The notes under the pieces were generated by a model. The model was not told the DNA's origin, searched no databases, and worked only from the letters and a program-made list of their open reading frames with translations. A stretch of 64,000 nucleotides of DNA, taken from the NCBI RefSeq assembly GCF_025642135.1, contig NZ_CP106793.1, positions 8,214,001 through 8,278,000 of the forward strand, written 5' to 3'. The translations under genes were made by a program, and so were the position numbers. This document shows, one piece after another, positions 43,597-54,935 of this stretch (positions are counted from its first letter, which is position 1; the number at the start of each line of letters is the position of its first letter). Source of the stretch: Streptomyces cynarae. Its GTDB lineage: Bacteria > Actinomycetota > Actinomycetes > Streptomycetales > Streptomycetaceae.

Positions 43597-44502
43597 ATGA
43601 CCTCACAGACGATCACCGCGGACGCCGCGGGCACCTGGAAACTCGGCGACCTGCCCGTCCACCGCGTCGGCTTCGGCGCGATGCGGCTGACGGGCAGCGC
43701 CGCCTTCCACCTCGGGACGCCGAGCGACCGCGAGCAGTCGATCGCCGTGCTGCGCAGGGCGATCGAACTCGGTGTCAACCACATCGACACGGCCGCCTTC
43801 TACTTCTCGTCGCTGCGCTCCGCGAACGAGATCATCAACAGTGCGCTGGCGCCGTATGCGGACGACCTCGTGATCGTCGCGAAGGTCGGCCCCTACCGGG
43901 ACTACTCGGGGGAGTGGGGCACCTCCGCCCGGCCCGACCAGCTGCGCGGCCATGTCGAGGAGAACCTGCGGCAGTTGGGCCGTGACCACCTGGACGTGGT
44001 CAACCTCCGCCGCATGCGGCAGGACTCCATCGCCGAGCACTTCGGCGCGCTCGCCGAACTGCGCGAGGCCGGGCTGATCCGGCACCTCGGCATATCCAAC
44101 GTCAAGGCCCGCCACCTCGCCGAGGCGCAGGCGATCGCGCCCGTGGTGTGCGTACAGAACCAGTACGGGCTCCACCGGCCCGATCCGGAAGCGGACGAAC
44201 TGGTGCGGATCTGCGGCGAACAGGGCATCGCCTTCGTGCCGTTCTTCGCCATCGCGGGCAAGGGCGCCGAGAGTGGCCCGTCCGGTGACGAGGTTGACGA
44301 GGTCGACGCGATCGCACGGGCCCACGGCGCCACCCCCGCCCAGGTCCGCCTGGCGTGGACGCTCCAGCAGGGCCCGCACGTCCTGGCCATCCCGGGCACC
44401 GGCAACCCGGACCACCTGGTGGAGAACGTGGCGGCGGGCGCGCTGCGCCTGACCGCCGAGGAGATGGCCCGTCTGGACGCGCTGCACCGAGAGGGAGAGT
44501 GA
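43597..44502 (+). CDS. Aldo/keto reductase
   Basis: A 301-aa AKR-family oxidoreductase (VHRVGFGAMRLTGSAAF at the N-terminus). The catalytic set reads HIDTAAFYFS (Asp, Tyr), VAKVGP (Lys) and DVVNLRRM, where the usual His has become Asn. NADPH binding is supported by the C-terminal AIPGTGNPDHLVENVAAG. The His-to-Asn change is common in a subset of bacterial AKRs. Start ATG 43597 is preferred, although GTG 43582 is closer to the GGAG site. Confidence 0.85.
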   Translation: MTSQTITADAAGTWKLGDLPVHRVGFGAMRLTGSAAFHLGTPSDREQSIAVLRRAIELGVNHIDTAAFYFSSLRSANEIINSALAPYADDLVIVAKVGPYRDYSGEWGTSARPDQLRGHVEENLRQLGRDHLDVVNLRRMRQDSIAEHFGALAELREAGLIRHLGISNVKARHLAEAQAIAPVVCVQNQYGLHRPDPEADELVRICGEQGIAFVPFFAIAGKGAESGPSGDEVDEVDAIARAHGATPAQVRLAWTLQQGPHVLAIPGTGNPDHLVENVAAGALRLTAEEMARLDALHREGE

Positions 44503-44578
44503 ACGTCGGTCCTTCGCCCGGCCGTTGCGGCTCGTCGGGCAGGCGGCGGCCCTGATGACAGGAGAGCGACGGCACCGC

Positions 44579-44767
44579 ATGCTGAGTTCCATGCCAGAGC
44601 ATCAGCACTCTCTTGACGGGAAGAACCGGGACCTGACCATCGGAGATCTCAAGGAGTTCGTCGAGACCGCCGGCAAGTGCGGGGCGGCCGACAAGCGCAC
44701 GGTGTACGTGGAGACCTCGGGCCGCAAAATCCGGAAGATCTGGATCGACCTGTCGTCCCCCAACTGA
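44579..44767 (+). CDS. Small hypothetical protein
   Basis: A 62-aa protein with no recognised family: MLSSMPEHQHSLDGKNRDLT, then IGDLKEFVETAGKCGAADKR and TVYVETSGRKIRKIWIDL. The C-terminal pair of strands looks well ordered and codon usage is normal. AGGAG lies 13 nt upstream. It is followed by a strong hairpin. Confidence 0.6.
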   Translation: MLSSMPEHQHSLDGKNRDLTIGDLKEFVETAGKCGAADKRTVYVETSGRKIRKIWIDLSSPN

Positions 44768-44781
44768 TCGGCGCACACCTC

Positions 44782-44805
44782 GCCCCGGCCGTCATCGGCC
44801 GGGGC
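44782..44805. terminator. Convergent terminator
   Basis: GCCCCGGCCG (44782-44791) and CGGCCGGGGC (44796-44805) form a perfect 10-bp stem with a TCAT loop, between convergent genes ending at 44767 and 44863. Confidence 0.85.
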
Positions 44806-44862
44806 ACCGCGTGGGCGTCAGGGAGCGGGAGGCAGCGAAGCGCCATGCGCGTCCCGCACCTT

Positions 44863-45621
44863 TCAGGACGCCGGGGACCGCACCGGCTCCGTGGCTTCGG
44901 CGAACGTCCGTGGAGCCAGCCGGGCGGCGGCGTACGCGCACAGGCTCAGCCAGCACAGGGCGAGCAGCCAGCCGCCCAGGACGTCGGAGAACCAGTGCAC
45001 CCCCAGATACACACGGGTCAGGCCGACCGAGACGCCCCAGGTGAGCACGACGGCCACGAGGCCGGCTCTGCCGCGCGGGGCACGGACGAGGATCGCGAGC
45101 GCCAGCAGCCCCGCGGTGAGCGCGGCCGTCGTCGTATGGCCCGAGGGGAACGACCAGCCCGAGGCGTGCGTGACCCAGTCCGTGCGCGCCGGGCGCGGAC
45201 GCGCGGCCAGCGTCATCACCGCGTACCGCACGGTCTGGCCGACGGCCAGACAGGCGACGCACGCAGCGGCGGCGAGAACGCCGCGGCGCGCCGTGCGGCC
45301 CATCACGACACCTGCCGCGGTGGCCAGGAGGTAGGGAACGAATCCGGTCCCCGTGTACGTCACCGCGCGCGCCGCGGCCACCGCGACGGGCGGACGGTGG
45401 GCGAGCGACCAGTGCAGCAGGTCCGTGTCGCCGAACAGCGGGGCGCCGCCGCGCCCGGTCACGGTCAGCGCCAGCAGCACGAACGCCGCCAGGGCGCCGA
45501 GCGCCGTGGAACCGGCGAGGTCGGCCGTGTCCGCCCGCCTCACGACCGCGGCCCCGGTGCTGGGACCGGGTACGGCGGTGCGGTGCGCGGTACGGCGCCC
45601 ATGGGAGTGAGCCCCTTTCAT
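44863..45621 (-). CDS. PAP2-family membrane phosphatase
   Basis: A 252-aa integral membrane protein with about six hydrophobic segments. The phosphatidic-acid-phosphatase signature is intact: AARPRPARTDW (motif 1), WSFPSGHTTTA (motif 2, catalytic His) and TRVYLGVHWFSDVLGG (motif 3). It should dephosphorylate a lipid phosphate or undecaprenyl diphosphate. It diverges from the BlaI-type repressor across a 98-bp region holding two operator dyads, so it may be a BlaI target too. Confidence 0.87.
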   Translation of the reverse strand: MKGAHSHGRRTAHRTAVPGPSTGAAVVRRADTADLAGSTALGALAAFVLLALTVTGRGGAPLFGDTDLLHWSLAHRPPVAVAAARAVTYTGTGFVPYLLATAAGVVMGRTARRGVLAAAACVACLAVGQTVRYAVMTLAARPRPARTDWVTHASGWSFPSGHTTTAALTAGLLALAILVRAPRGRAGLVAVVLTWGVSVGLTRVYLGVHWFSDVLGGWLLALCWLSLCAYAAARLAPRTFAEATEPVRSPAS

Positions 45622-45660
45622 AATGGACGTGCGGATCCGGCCCGGCCGGACCCGCGAAGA

Positions 45661-45693
45661 CTACACTTCTGTAGACGGTCTACAGGAATGTAG
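45661..45693. promoter_or_regulatory. Two BlaI-type operator dyads
   Basis: CTACACTTCTGTAG (45661-45674) and CTACAGGAATGTAG (45680-45693) are both CTACA-N4-TGTAG dyads, centres 19 bp apart. The second extends to 9 matched bases per arm. They match the TACA/TGTA core of BlaI/MecI operators and lie 27 bp before the blaI-type start and 40 bp before the divergent PAP2 start. Confidence 0.85.
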
Positions 45694-45719
45694 ACGAAAA
45701 CCGGGGTGAGGAAGGTTCC

Positions 45720-46091
45720 ATGGCCGAAGCGAAGGACGAGCGCCGCCCGCCGGGCGAGCTGGAAGCCGGCGTCATGGCCGCCCTGTGGGCCGCGGACGCG
45801 CCCCAGACTCCTGGTCAGGTGCAGCAGAGCCTCGGCGTCGGTCTCGCCCGTACGACGGTCACGACGATCCTGTCCCGGCTGCACGAGAAGGGCATCGTCG
45901 ACCGTCGCCGCCAAGGCCGCGGCTACGCCTACTTCCCCGTCCAGGACGCCCACGGGCTCACCGCGCGGCGCATGCACACCGAACTGGACCGGGACAGCGA
46001 CCGGCACACCGTGCTGGCCCGCTTCGTCGCCCAGCTCAGCGAAGACGACGAGCGCGTCCTGCGGGACCTGCTGGAATCCGGTGAGCAGTGA
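45720..46091 (+). CDS. BlaI/MecI-family repressor
   Basis: A 123-aa winged-helix repressor: GELEAGVMAALWAADAPQTPGQVQ, the recognition helix LARTTVTTILSRLHEKGIVDR and the wing RRRQGRGYAYFPVQ. Like BlaI/MecI it should dimerise on CTACA/TGTAG operators and be inactivated by a partner M56 metalloprotease, whose gene overlaps its stop (GTGA). That partner is frameshifted here, so induction may be lost. GAGGAAGG precedes ATG 45720. Confidence 0.92.
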   Translation: MAEAKDERRPPGELEAGVMAALWAADAPQTPGQVQQSLGVGLARTTVTTILSRLHEKGIVDRRRQGRGYAYFPVQDAHGLTARRMHTELDRDSDRHTVLARFVAQLSEDDERVLRDLLESGEQ

Positions 46092-47016
46092 CCTTCCTGC
46101 TGCTCCTCCCGCTCGCACTGCCGTTCGTGATGCCCCCGCTGGCGCGGCGCGCCCTCGAGCGGCTCGCACCCCGGGCCGCGCTGTGGGTGGTGACCTGCTG
46201 CACCATCGTCCTCGCGTGCTGCTCCCTGACCGCGCTCGGCGCCTTCGTGCTCACCGGGCTGCTGGAGCTGCCGCTGTTCGCCGCGCTCGGTGACCTGGTC
46301 CGCCCGCTGCGCGCCGGCTCGGACCTGTTCGTCGTGCCGGCGGCGGCGTTCTCGGTCGGTGGGCTCGCCGTGTGCCTGTGGACCCTGTGCCGTACCGTGC
46401 TGCGGCAGGCCCGGGCGTTCCGCGCCGCCACCAGTGAGGCGGACCGCCGCACCGCCGCGGGCGACCTGTGTGTGATCGACTCCCCACGCCCGGACGCGTA
46501 CGCGCTGCCCGGGCGACCGCACCGCATCGTCGTCACCACCGGGATGCTGCGCAGTCTCAGCCCCGACGAGCGCGAGGCACTCTTCGCGCATGAGCGGGCC
46601 CACAACGCGGCCGGGCACCACTACTTCCTCGCGGTAGCCGAACTGGCCGCGCTGTGCCACCCGCGCTGCGGTGCGTGGTGCCGGTCATCCGGCTCGCGGT
46701 CGAGCGCGCCGCCGATGAGGCCGCCGCCGTCGTGGTCGGCGACCGGCGGCTGACCGCCCGGGCGATCGGCCGCGCCGCCCTCGCCACCCGCACCACCCCC
46801 GACGAACGGCCCGCCTTCCTGCCCGCCGCGACCGCCGGACCCGTGCCCCAGCGGGTCGCCGCCCTCCTGGCCGCCCCGCGCGCCCCGCACCGGGCCGCCC
46901 GCTCGATCGCCGCCCTCCTCGTCGCCTGCGCGGCCGTGTCCGCCTGCGCCTCGGCGACCGGCGTCATCGGCTTCCACCACGAGGTCGAGGTCGCCCAGGG
47001 CGAAGAGGCGCACTGA
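46088..47016 (+). pseudogene. M56 (BlaR1/MecR1-type) metallopeptidase, frameshifted
   Basis: A membrane metallopeptidase split by a frameshift. The first frame (46088-46753) gives three hydrophobic segments and the zinc motif HERAHNAAGHHY (H168, E169, H172). It then loses homology after ELAALCHP. The continuation is in the next frame from about 46660: ALRCVVPVIRLAVERAADEAAAVVVGDRRLTARAIGRAAL, in pieces, running to 47016. One base appears lost in the CCC run at 46660-46662. An ancestral CCCC would restore one protein of about 310 aa. It may be real decay or a sequencing error. Confidence 0.85.
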
Positions 47017-47086
47017 CTGCACCGCCACTGAGTCCGACCGGGGGTGGCGCAGCCCACACCGGCGTGCTCGGCGGTATGCCGTACGC

Positions 47087-47099
47087 TACGTGTTACGTA
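47087..47099. promoter_or_regulatory. 13-bp dyad upstream of VOC gene
   Basis: TACGT-GTT-ACGTA is a perfect 5-bp-arm dyad 45 bp before the VOC-protein start. It lies in a locally A+T-rich stretch (TACGTATAACG). A TetR-like operator or part of the promoter. Confidence 0.45.
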
Positions 47100-47143
47100 T
47101 AACGCCCCTGCTCCCGCGCCGCACGCCGCACCCGGAAGGCCCC

Positions 47144-47536
47144 ATGAGACGCATCGCCCTGGTCACCCTCGTCGTCGACGACTACGACACCGCGATCCGC
47201 TTCTACACCGACGCCCTGGGGTTCCGGCTCGTGGCCGACGAGCCGAGGGGCGACGGGTCCCGGTGGGTCGTGGTCGAGCCCGGTGCCGACGGACATGGCA
47301 CGGGTCTGCTGCTCGCCCGGGCCAAGGACGAGGCGCAGCGCGGCCGGGTCGGTGACCAGACCGGCGGGCGCGTGGGCTTCTTCCTGCACACCGACGACTT
47401 CGCCCGCGACCACGCCCGGATGACCGCCGCCGGTGTCACCTTCCTGGAGGAGCCGCGGCACGAGCCGTACGGCACGGTCGCCGTCTTCCAGGACCTGTAC
47501 GGCAACCGCTGGGACCTGCTCCAGCCCGCCGAGTAG
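47144..47536 (+). CDS. VOC (glyoxalase/bleomycin-resistance fold) protein
   Basis: A 130-aa single VOC domain: [33 protein letters not shown] at the start, [17 protein letters not shown] in the middle and [19 protein letters not shown] at the end. The fold supports metal-dependent isomerases, dioxygenases or antibiotic-binding proteins; the substrate is unknown. GGAAGG precedes ATG 47144. It is followed by the adenosine deaminase gene after 71 bp carrying an imperfect repeat (47554-47573 with 47578-47597). Confidence 0.85.
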   Translation: MRRIALVTLVVDDYDTAIRFYTDALGFRLVADEPRGDGSRWVVVEPGADGHGTGLLLARAKDEAQRGRVGDQTGGRVGFFLHTDDFARDHARMTAAGVTFLEEPRHEPYGTVAVFQDLYGNRWDLLQPAE

Positions 47537-47607
47537 TCCCTGGCCGATCCCCCGAAGAGCAACCCGCCGAGTCCACTGAAGAACAACCCGTCGAGGAATC
47601 ACCGCAC

Positions 47608-48678
47608 ATGACCGCCCCGCGCATCGACACCGACACCCTCCGCCGCCTGCCCAAGGCCGTCCTGCACGACCACCTCGACGGCGGCCTGCGCCCCGCGACC
47701 GTTGTCGAGCTCGCGCGGGAGGTCGGCCATACCCTGCCCACCACCGACCCCGGCGAACTGGCCGCCTGGTACTACGACGCAGCCAACTCCGGCGACCTGG
47801 TGCGCTACATAGCCACCTTCGAGCACACCCTCGCCGTGATGCAGACCCGCGAGGGCCTGCTGCGCACCGCCGAGGAGTACGTGCTCGACCTCGCCGAGGA
47901 CGGCGTCGTCTACGGCGAGGTGCGCTATGCCCCCGAGCTGATGGTCAAGGGCGGGCTGACCCTGAACGAGGTCGTCGAGACCGTCCAGGAGGGGCTCGCC
48001 GCCGGCATGGCGAAGGCGGCGGCCGCCGGTACCCCGGTGCGCGTCGGCACGCTGCTGTGCGGCATGCGCATGTTCGACCGGACCCGTGAGATCGCGGACC
48101 TGGCCGTCGCCTACCGTGACGCCGGTGTCCTCGGCTTCGACATCGCCGGCGCCGAGGACGGCTTCCCGCCCGCCGACCACCTGGCCGCCTTCGAGCACCT
48201 GCGCAGCGAGAGCGTCCCCTTCACCATCCACGCGGGCGAGGCGCACGGCCTGCCCAGCATCCACCAGGCCCTCCAGGTCTGCGGCGCCCAGCGCATCGGC
48301 CACGGAGTCCGCATCACCGAGGACATCGTGGACGGAAAGCTCGGCCGCCTGGCCGGCTGGGTGCGCGACCGCCGCGTCGCCCTGGAGATGTGCCCGACCT
48401 CCAACCTCCAGACCGGCGCCGCCACCTCGATCGCCGAGCACCCCATCACCGCCCTGAAGGACCTCGGTTTCCGGGTCACCCTGAACACCGACAACCGTCT
48501 GGTCTCCGGCACGACGATGACCCGGGAGATGTCCCTGCTGGTCGAGGAGGCGGGCTGGACCCTCGAGGACCTGCGCACCGTCACGGTGAACGCGGTCAAG
48601 AGCGCGTTCATCCCGTTCGACGAGCGCAGCGCCCTCATCCGGGACGTGGTCCTGCCCGGCTACGAGGCCGCGCTCTGA
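47608..48678 (+). CDS. add: Adenosine deaminase
   Basis: A 356-aa amidohydrolase that deaminates adenosine (and 2'-deoxyadenosine) to inosine in purine salvage. Zinc-binding HDHLDGG (20-26), the catalytic HAGEAHG segment (about 211-217), GHGVRI and [10 protein letters not shown] (the usual TDDP is TDNR) all fit the Streptomyces ADA family. Length is standard. GAGG lies upstream of ATG 47608. Its 3' end overlaps the convergent DinB-family gene by 19 bp. Confidence 0.92.
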   Translation: MTAPRIDTDTLRRLPKAVLHDHLDGGLRPATVVELAREVGHTLPTTDPGELAAWYYDAANSGDLVRYIATFEHTLAVMQTREGLLRTAEEYVLDLAEDGVVYGEVRYAPELMVKGGLTLNEVVETVQEGLAAGMAKAAAAGTPVRVGTLLCGMRMFDRTREIADLAVAYRDAGVLGFDIAGAEDGFPPADHLAAFEHLRSESVPFTIHAGEAHGLPSIHQALQVCGAQRIGHGVRITEDIVDGKLGRLAGWVRDRRVALEMCPTSNLQTGAATSIAEHPITALKDLGFRVTLNTDNRLVSGTTMTREMSLLVEEAGWTLEDLRTVTVNAVKSAFIPFDERSALIRDVVLPGYEAAL

Positions 48679-49175
48679 AGCAGTCCCCGTACGTAGGCGG
48701 CCTGTCCGACGTGCTGCAGATCGTCGGACAGGACGCTCACCAGGCGAACGCCGAGACTGACCGGCGGGTCCCAGCGTTCGTCGACGATGCGCTCGAGGTC
48801 CTTGGCGGCCAGGCCTCGCAGGGCCTGAAGGGTCTGCTCGTGCACGGCGTCGTAGTATCCGGTCAGCAGGTCACCGGAGTCCACCCGGACCTTGGCGACC
48901 TTCGCGGGGCTGTGCCCGTACCCGGTGTCGTGGCGCGGCAGATCGAGGCCGAAACGCTTCTCCCAGCCCTGTGACAGCCACACCTGGTCCAGGTCGAAGG
49001 CGTCGGCGGCATGGTCGTCCTGGACGCGGGTGAGGTGCCAGACGAGCCAGGCGACGGAGTTCGTGTCGGCGGTGGGCCGGGCGTTGAGGTCGTCCGGATC
49101 CAGGCCGTCGACGGCGGCGTGGACTTCTTCCCGGATGCGGCCGTAGCCGTCGATGAGGATGTCCTTGGCATGCAT
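48660..49175 (-). CDS. DinB/DUF664-family protein
   Basis: A 171-aa four-helix-bundle protein ([55 protein letters not shown]). The three conserved His of the DinB/YfiT fold are visible as H54-like ([10 protein letters not shown]) and the C-terminal HVGQAAY. Family members are thiol-dependent S-transferases or uncharacterised metal enzymes. GGTGGAG precedes ATG 49175. It overlaps add tail to tail. Confidence 0.85.
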   Translation of the reverse strand: MHAKDILIDGYGRIREEVHAAVDGLDPDDLNARPTADTNSVAWLVWHLTRVQDDHAADAFDLDQVWLSQGWEKRFGLDLPRHDTGYGHSPAKVAKVRVDSGDLLTGYYDAVHEQTLQALRGLAAKDLERIVDERWDPPVSLGVRLVSVLSDDLQHVGQAAYVRGLLQSAAS

Positions 49176-49233
49176 GGCTCCACCATCGCGCATCGCCGCC
49201 CGTCATGCGTCCGGATCCCGGCTCCCCTGCGCG

Positions 49234-50133
49234 TCACGGCGGTGGCGACGCCAGTCCCTCGACGTCGAGCAGGGTGATCAACGCCCGGGCCGCCGGTCCG
49301 GTGGCCCGCTCGGGTGGCAGCAGGGCGACGGTCTCGTACTCCGGCCCGGTCGCGGTCTTGAGGGGGAGCGCGGTCAGCGACGGACGCTTGTGCCGGAAGT
49401 GCCGGGGTACGACCGCGATGCCCAGGTTCTCGTCGACCAGGTCGAGGAGGCTGTGCACGTCGTTGACCTCCAGGGCCACCGTGCGCCGTACGCCCGCCGC
49501 GGAGAACGCCGCGTCGGTGGTGCGCCGCGGCCCCCAGTCCGGGTGGAAGTCCACGAAGACCTCCCCGCCCAGGTCCTCGGGCGTGAGCACCGCTCCGCGC
49601 GACGCCAGGCGGTGGTCCGGATGGCACAGCACCGTCATCGACTCGCTGGTCAGCGGCATGGACCGCAGCTGGTCGGTGTCCGCCTGCGTGCGGTAGGCGA
49701 AGGCCAGGTCCAGCCGCCCGGCGGCGACCTCCTCGGCCAGCGCGCCGGAACCCGCCTGCCGCAGCCGGATCTCCACATCCGGGTGGCGCCGCCGAAACGT
49801 CGCGAGCAGCCCGGCCACATGCACTCCCGGGATGCACTGCTCGGTGCCGAGCGCCAGTGTGCCGCGCAGCACGCCCTGCACCGCGGCCACCGCCTCGTGC
49901 GCCGCCCGGACCTGTGCCAGGATCCGCTCCGCCTCGCCGAGCAGGGCGCGCCCGGCCTCCGTCAGGGTCACCCGACGGGTGGTGCGGACGAACAGCGGGG
50001 CCCGCAGCTCCCGCTCCAGCGCCCGGATCGACGCCGACAGGCCCGACTGGGACACCATGAGGCGTTCCGCTGCCCGGGTGAAGTGCTGGTCCTCGGCGAC
50101 AGCGACGAAGTGCTGGAGGTGGCGCAGTTCCAT
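49234..50133 (-). CDS. LysR-family transcriptional regulator
   Basis: A 299-aa LysR regulator. The N-terminal helix-turn-helix (MELRHLQHFVAVAEDQHFTRAAERLMVSQSGLSASIRALE, in outline) is followed by a type 2 periplasmic-binding-like effector domain (about 90-295). It is divergent from an aldo/keto reductase gene, 126 bp apart, and probably regulates it in response to that enzyme's substrate. Start ATG 50133. Confidence 0.92.
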   Translation of the reverse strand: MELRHLQHFVAVAEDQHFTRAAERLMVSQSGLSASIRALERELRAPLFVRTTRRVTLTEAGRALLGEAERILAQVRAAHEAVAAVQGVLRGTLALGTEQCIPGVHVAGLLATFRRRHPDVEIRLRQAGSGALAEEVAAGRLDLAFAYRTQADTDQLRSMPLTSESMTVLCHPDHRLASRGAVLTPEDLGGEVFVDFHPDWGPRRTTDAAFSAAGVRRTVALEVNDVHSLLDLVDENLGIAVVPRHFRHKRPSLTALPLKTATGPEYETVALLPPERATGPAARALITLLDVEGLASPPP

Positions 50134-50259
50134 GATTGAGAAGCGTATCCGCTGAATTCCATCAAATTCTTCTGTTGGACCACTGCCAGCAGGCAGGGCG
50201 AGAGTGGTGACCGGTTCCCCGGAACCGTTCACCCGTGCGCCAACCCCTCTGGAGTCGCG

Positions 50260-51249
50260 TTGTACACCGCCCATCCCGACCGCTACGAGGCCATGCCCTA
50301 CCGCCGCACCGGACGCAGCGGCCTGCAGCTGCCCGCGCTGTCGCTCGGCCTGTGGCACAACTTCGGCCCGGACCGCCCGGTCGCCACCCAACGCGCCATC
50401 CTGCGCCGCGCCTTCGATCTCGGTGTCACACACTTCGACCTGGCCAACAACTACGGCCCGCCGCCCGGCGCCGCCGAGTCCGCCCTCGGCGAGGCGCTGA
50501 AGGCGGATTTCGCGCCGTACCGCGACGAGCTGGTCATCTCCACCAAGGCCGGCTATCTGATGTGGCCCGGGCCGTACGGCGAGTGGGGCTCGCGCAAGTA
50601 CCTGCTGTCGTCGCTCGACCAGAGCCTGAAGCGGATGGGCCTGGACTACGTCGACATCTTCTACTCGCACCGCCCGGACCCCGACACTCCGCTGGAGGAG
50701 ACGATGGGCGCCCTGCACTCGGCGGTCCAGCAGGGCAAGGCGCTGTACGTCGGCGTCTCCAACTACTCCCCGGAGCAGACCCGTGAGGCCGCCCGCATCC
50801 TCGGCGAGCTGGGTACCCCGCTGCTGATCCACCAGCCGCGCTACTCGATGCTGGACCGCCGTCCCGAGGACGGGCTGCTGGACACCCTGGACGAACTCCA
50901 GGTCGGTTCCATCGCCTACTCGCCGCTGGAGCAGGGCCTGCTCACCGCCCGATACCTCGACGGCATCCCGGAGGACTCGCGCGCGGCGAGCGACAGCCCG
51001 TTCCTCAACTCCGACGCGGTCACGGAGGAGCTGGTGGGCAGGCTGCGCGCCCTCGACGACATCGCCAAGTCCCGCGGCCAGTCCCTGGCCCAGATGGCCC
51101 TGGCCTGGGTGCTGCGCGGCGGCCGGGTCACCTCCGCCCTGGTCGGTGCGAGCAGCCCGCAGCAGTTGGAGGACAGTGTGGCGGCGATCGGCAACCTGGA
51201 CTTCGACGCCGAGGAGCTGGCGCGGATCGACGCGCTCGTCCAGGAGTGA
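50260..51249 (+). CDS. YghZ-type aldo/keto reductase
   Basis: A 329-aa AKR related to L-glyceraldehyde-3-phosphate reductase (YghZ/Gpr). Catalytic residues are in HFDLANNYGPPPG (Asp, Tyr), STKAGY (Lys) and DIFYSHRPD (His). NADPH contacts lie in the C-terminal LVGASSPQQLEDSVAAIGNL. It may detoxify methylglyoxal or related aldehydes. The start is TTG 50260 with GGAG 5 nt upstream, a rare initiation codon. It is divergent from and probably controlled by the LysR gene. Confidence 0.88.
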   Translation: MYTAHPDRYEAMPYRRTGRSGLQLPALSLGLWHNFGPDRPVATQRAILRRAFDLGVTHFDLANNYGPPPGAAESALGEALKADFAPYRDELVISTKAGYLMWPGPYGEWGSRKYLLSSLDQSLKRMGLDYVDIFYSHRPDPDTPLEETMGALHSAVQQGKALYVGVSNYSPEQTREAARILGELGTPLLIHQPRYSMLDRRPEDGLLDTLDELQVGSIAYSPLEQGLLTARYLDGIPEDSRAASDSPFLNSDAVTEELVGRLRALDDIAKSRGQSLAQMALAWVLRGGRVTSALVGASSPQQLEDSVAAIGNLDFDAEELARIDALVQE

Positions 51250-51602
51250 GGTGACCTCGAGGCGTCCGGCGGCGGGTGGCACCCTGCCGCCGCGCCATGC
51301 GGCCGTCCAGCGATCAAGCCGTGGGCCTTCGCCCGGCTCCCGGAGACGGGCGGCCGCCTCCGGGCGAGCACGTACCGAGGACGCAGGGGAGCGCGCCGGA
51401 CCCGCCCGCGGCCTCGTGTCCTCGGTCACCAGCGGCCGCCGAGCGTCGGCGCCGCGTACCCCCGCATCCCGTTCCCAATCGCCCGGTTTCACGGCAGGCC
51501 CTGCGGTTGAGGGGCCGTTCCGCGTGTCCAAGACTGGGGAGGTACGGGCATTCGACTACGGCGGGCGACGCGGCCGTGTCGGCCGCGGACGGGTGGTCCA
51601 TC
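51250..51602. other. Region upstream of Clp ATPase
   Basis: A 353-bp region. A hairpin at 51267-51292 (CGGCGGC and GCCGCCG arms) probably ends the aldo/keto reductase transcript. I looked for a CTTGAGT/ACTCAAG HspR box and for ClgR-type sites and saw neither. Confidence 0.5.
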
Positions 51603-54134
<2,532 letters not shown>

Positions 54135-54176
54135 TGCGCCGCGGCATTGACGCGGAGCTGATCCGGAAGACGGACG

Positions 54177-54566
54177 CTAACCCGCCACGCCTTCGGGGAC
54201 GCGGTCCAGGAACCCGTGCACGCTGCCGATGCGCCCCTCGCCGTCCAGGGTGATCACGTCGGAGCCGGCGACGGGTGCCGAACCGTCCGCGTCGCTCACC
54301 AGCTCCCAGGAGAAGCGGGCGAGGTCGTGGTGCCCGTCGACCGCGCCCGTGAGCCGGAAGGAGAACCCCGGGAACTGTGCGTGCGCACCTGCGATCACGG
54401 CCGCGATCTGCTCGTGCCCGCTGACGTCGGCCAGGGGGTCGGTGTAGGTTCCGTCCGCGGCCCAGGCGGCGGCGACCGCCTTCGCCAGCGCCTGGGCGTC
54501 CCGGGTGTTCCACGCCTCGAAGTAGCGGGCGACGGCGGACTCGTAGCGGTTGGTCTCTGCGGTCAT
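54177..54566 (-). CDS. NTF2/SnoaL-like small protein
   Basis: A 129-aa NTF2-fold protein: AVARYFEAWNTRDAQALAKAVAAAWAADGTYTDPLADVSGHEQIAAVI, with a central RFSWELV strand and a final GRIGSVHGFLDRVPE. Such domains bind hydrophobic ligands or act as isomerases; the role is unknown. It is convergent with the Clp ATPase gene. ATG 54566. Confidence 0.8.
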   Translation of the reverse strand: MTAETNRYESAVARYFEAWNTRDAQALAKAVAAAWAADGTYTDPLADVSGHEQIAAVIAGAHAQFPGFSFRLTGAVDGHHDLARFSWELVSDADGSAPVAGSDVITLDGEGRIGSVHGFLDRVPEGVAG

Positions 54567-54935
54567 GGCGATCGGCCTCCATCGGGGTCACATGCGCTGG
54601 TCAGGAGCCGGATCCCGGGCTGTTGTGCCTGCCGGGAGCCGACACCGCAACCATGCCCGGACACGCGTGGGGGCGTCGATTACCTCCCGGGTAAGCGCAG
54701 GCACGCCGGGCGGAGGTGGCTCGTTTGCGCCAGAAGCGGCCGTGAATATGCCAGGAGACTGGCTGAAATCGCATGGTGACAGAGGGTCAGGAGTGGCGAT
54801 ACTCGAAGGAGCGGGTGACCCGGGTCACGATAGAAAGCGCTACCGCGCGGACAGCGGGACGCCCACGTGCACAGCGAGCGAACGCAAGGCACCACGGGCC
54901 GATCCGGCACCGAGCACCGCACGGGGGGAGCGATC
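54567..54935. other. Divergent region with perfect palindrome
   Basis: A 369-bp region between the NTF2-like gene (minus) and a hypothetical gene (plus). GTGACCCGGGTCAC at 54815-54828 is a perfect 14-bp palindrome and an operator candidate. A short open frame starting at ATG 54773 (MVTEGQEWRYSKERVTRVT) crosses it, but I do not regard it as a gene. Confidence 0.5.
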
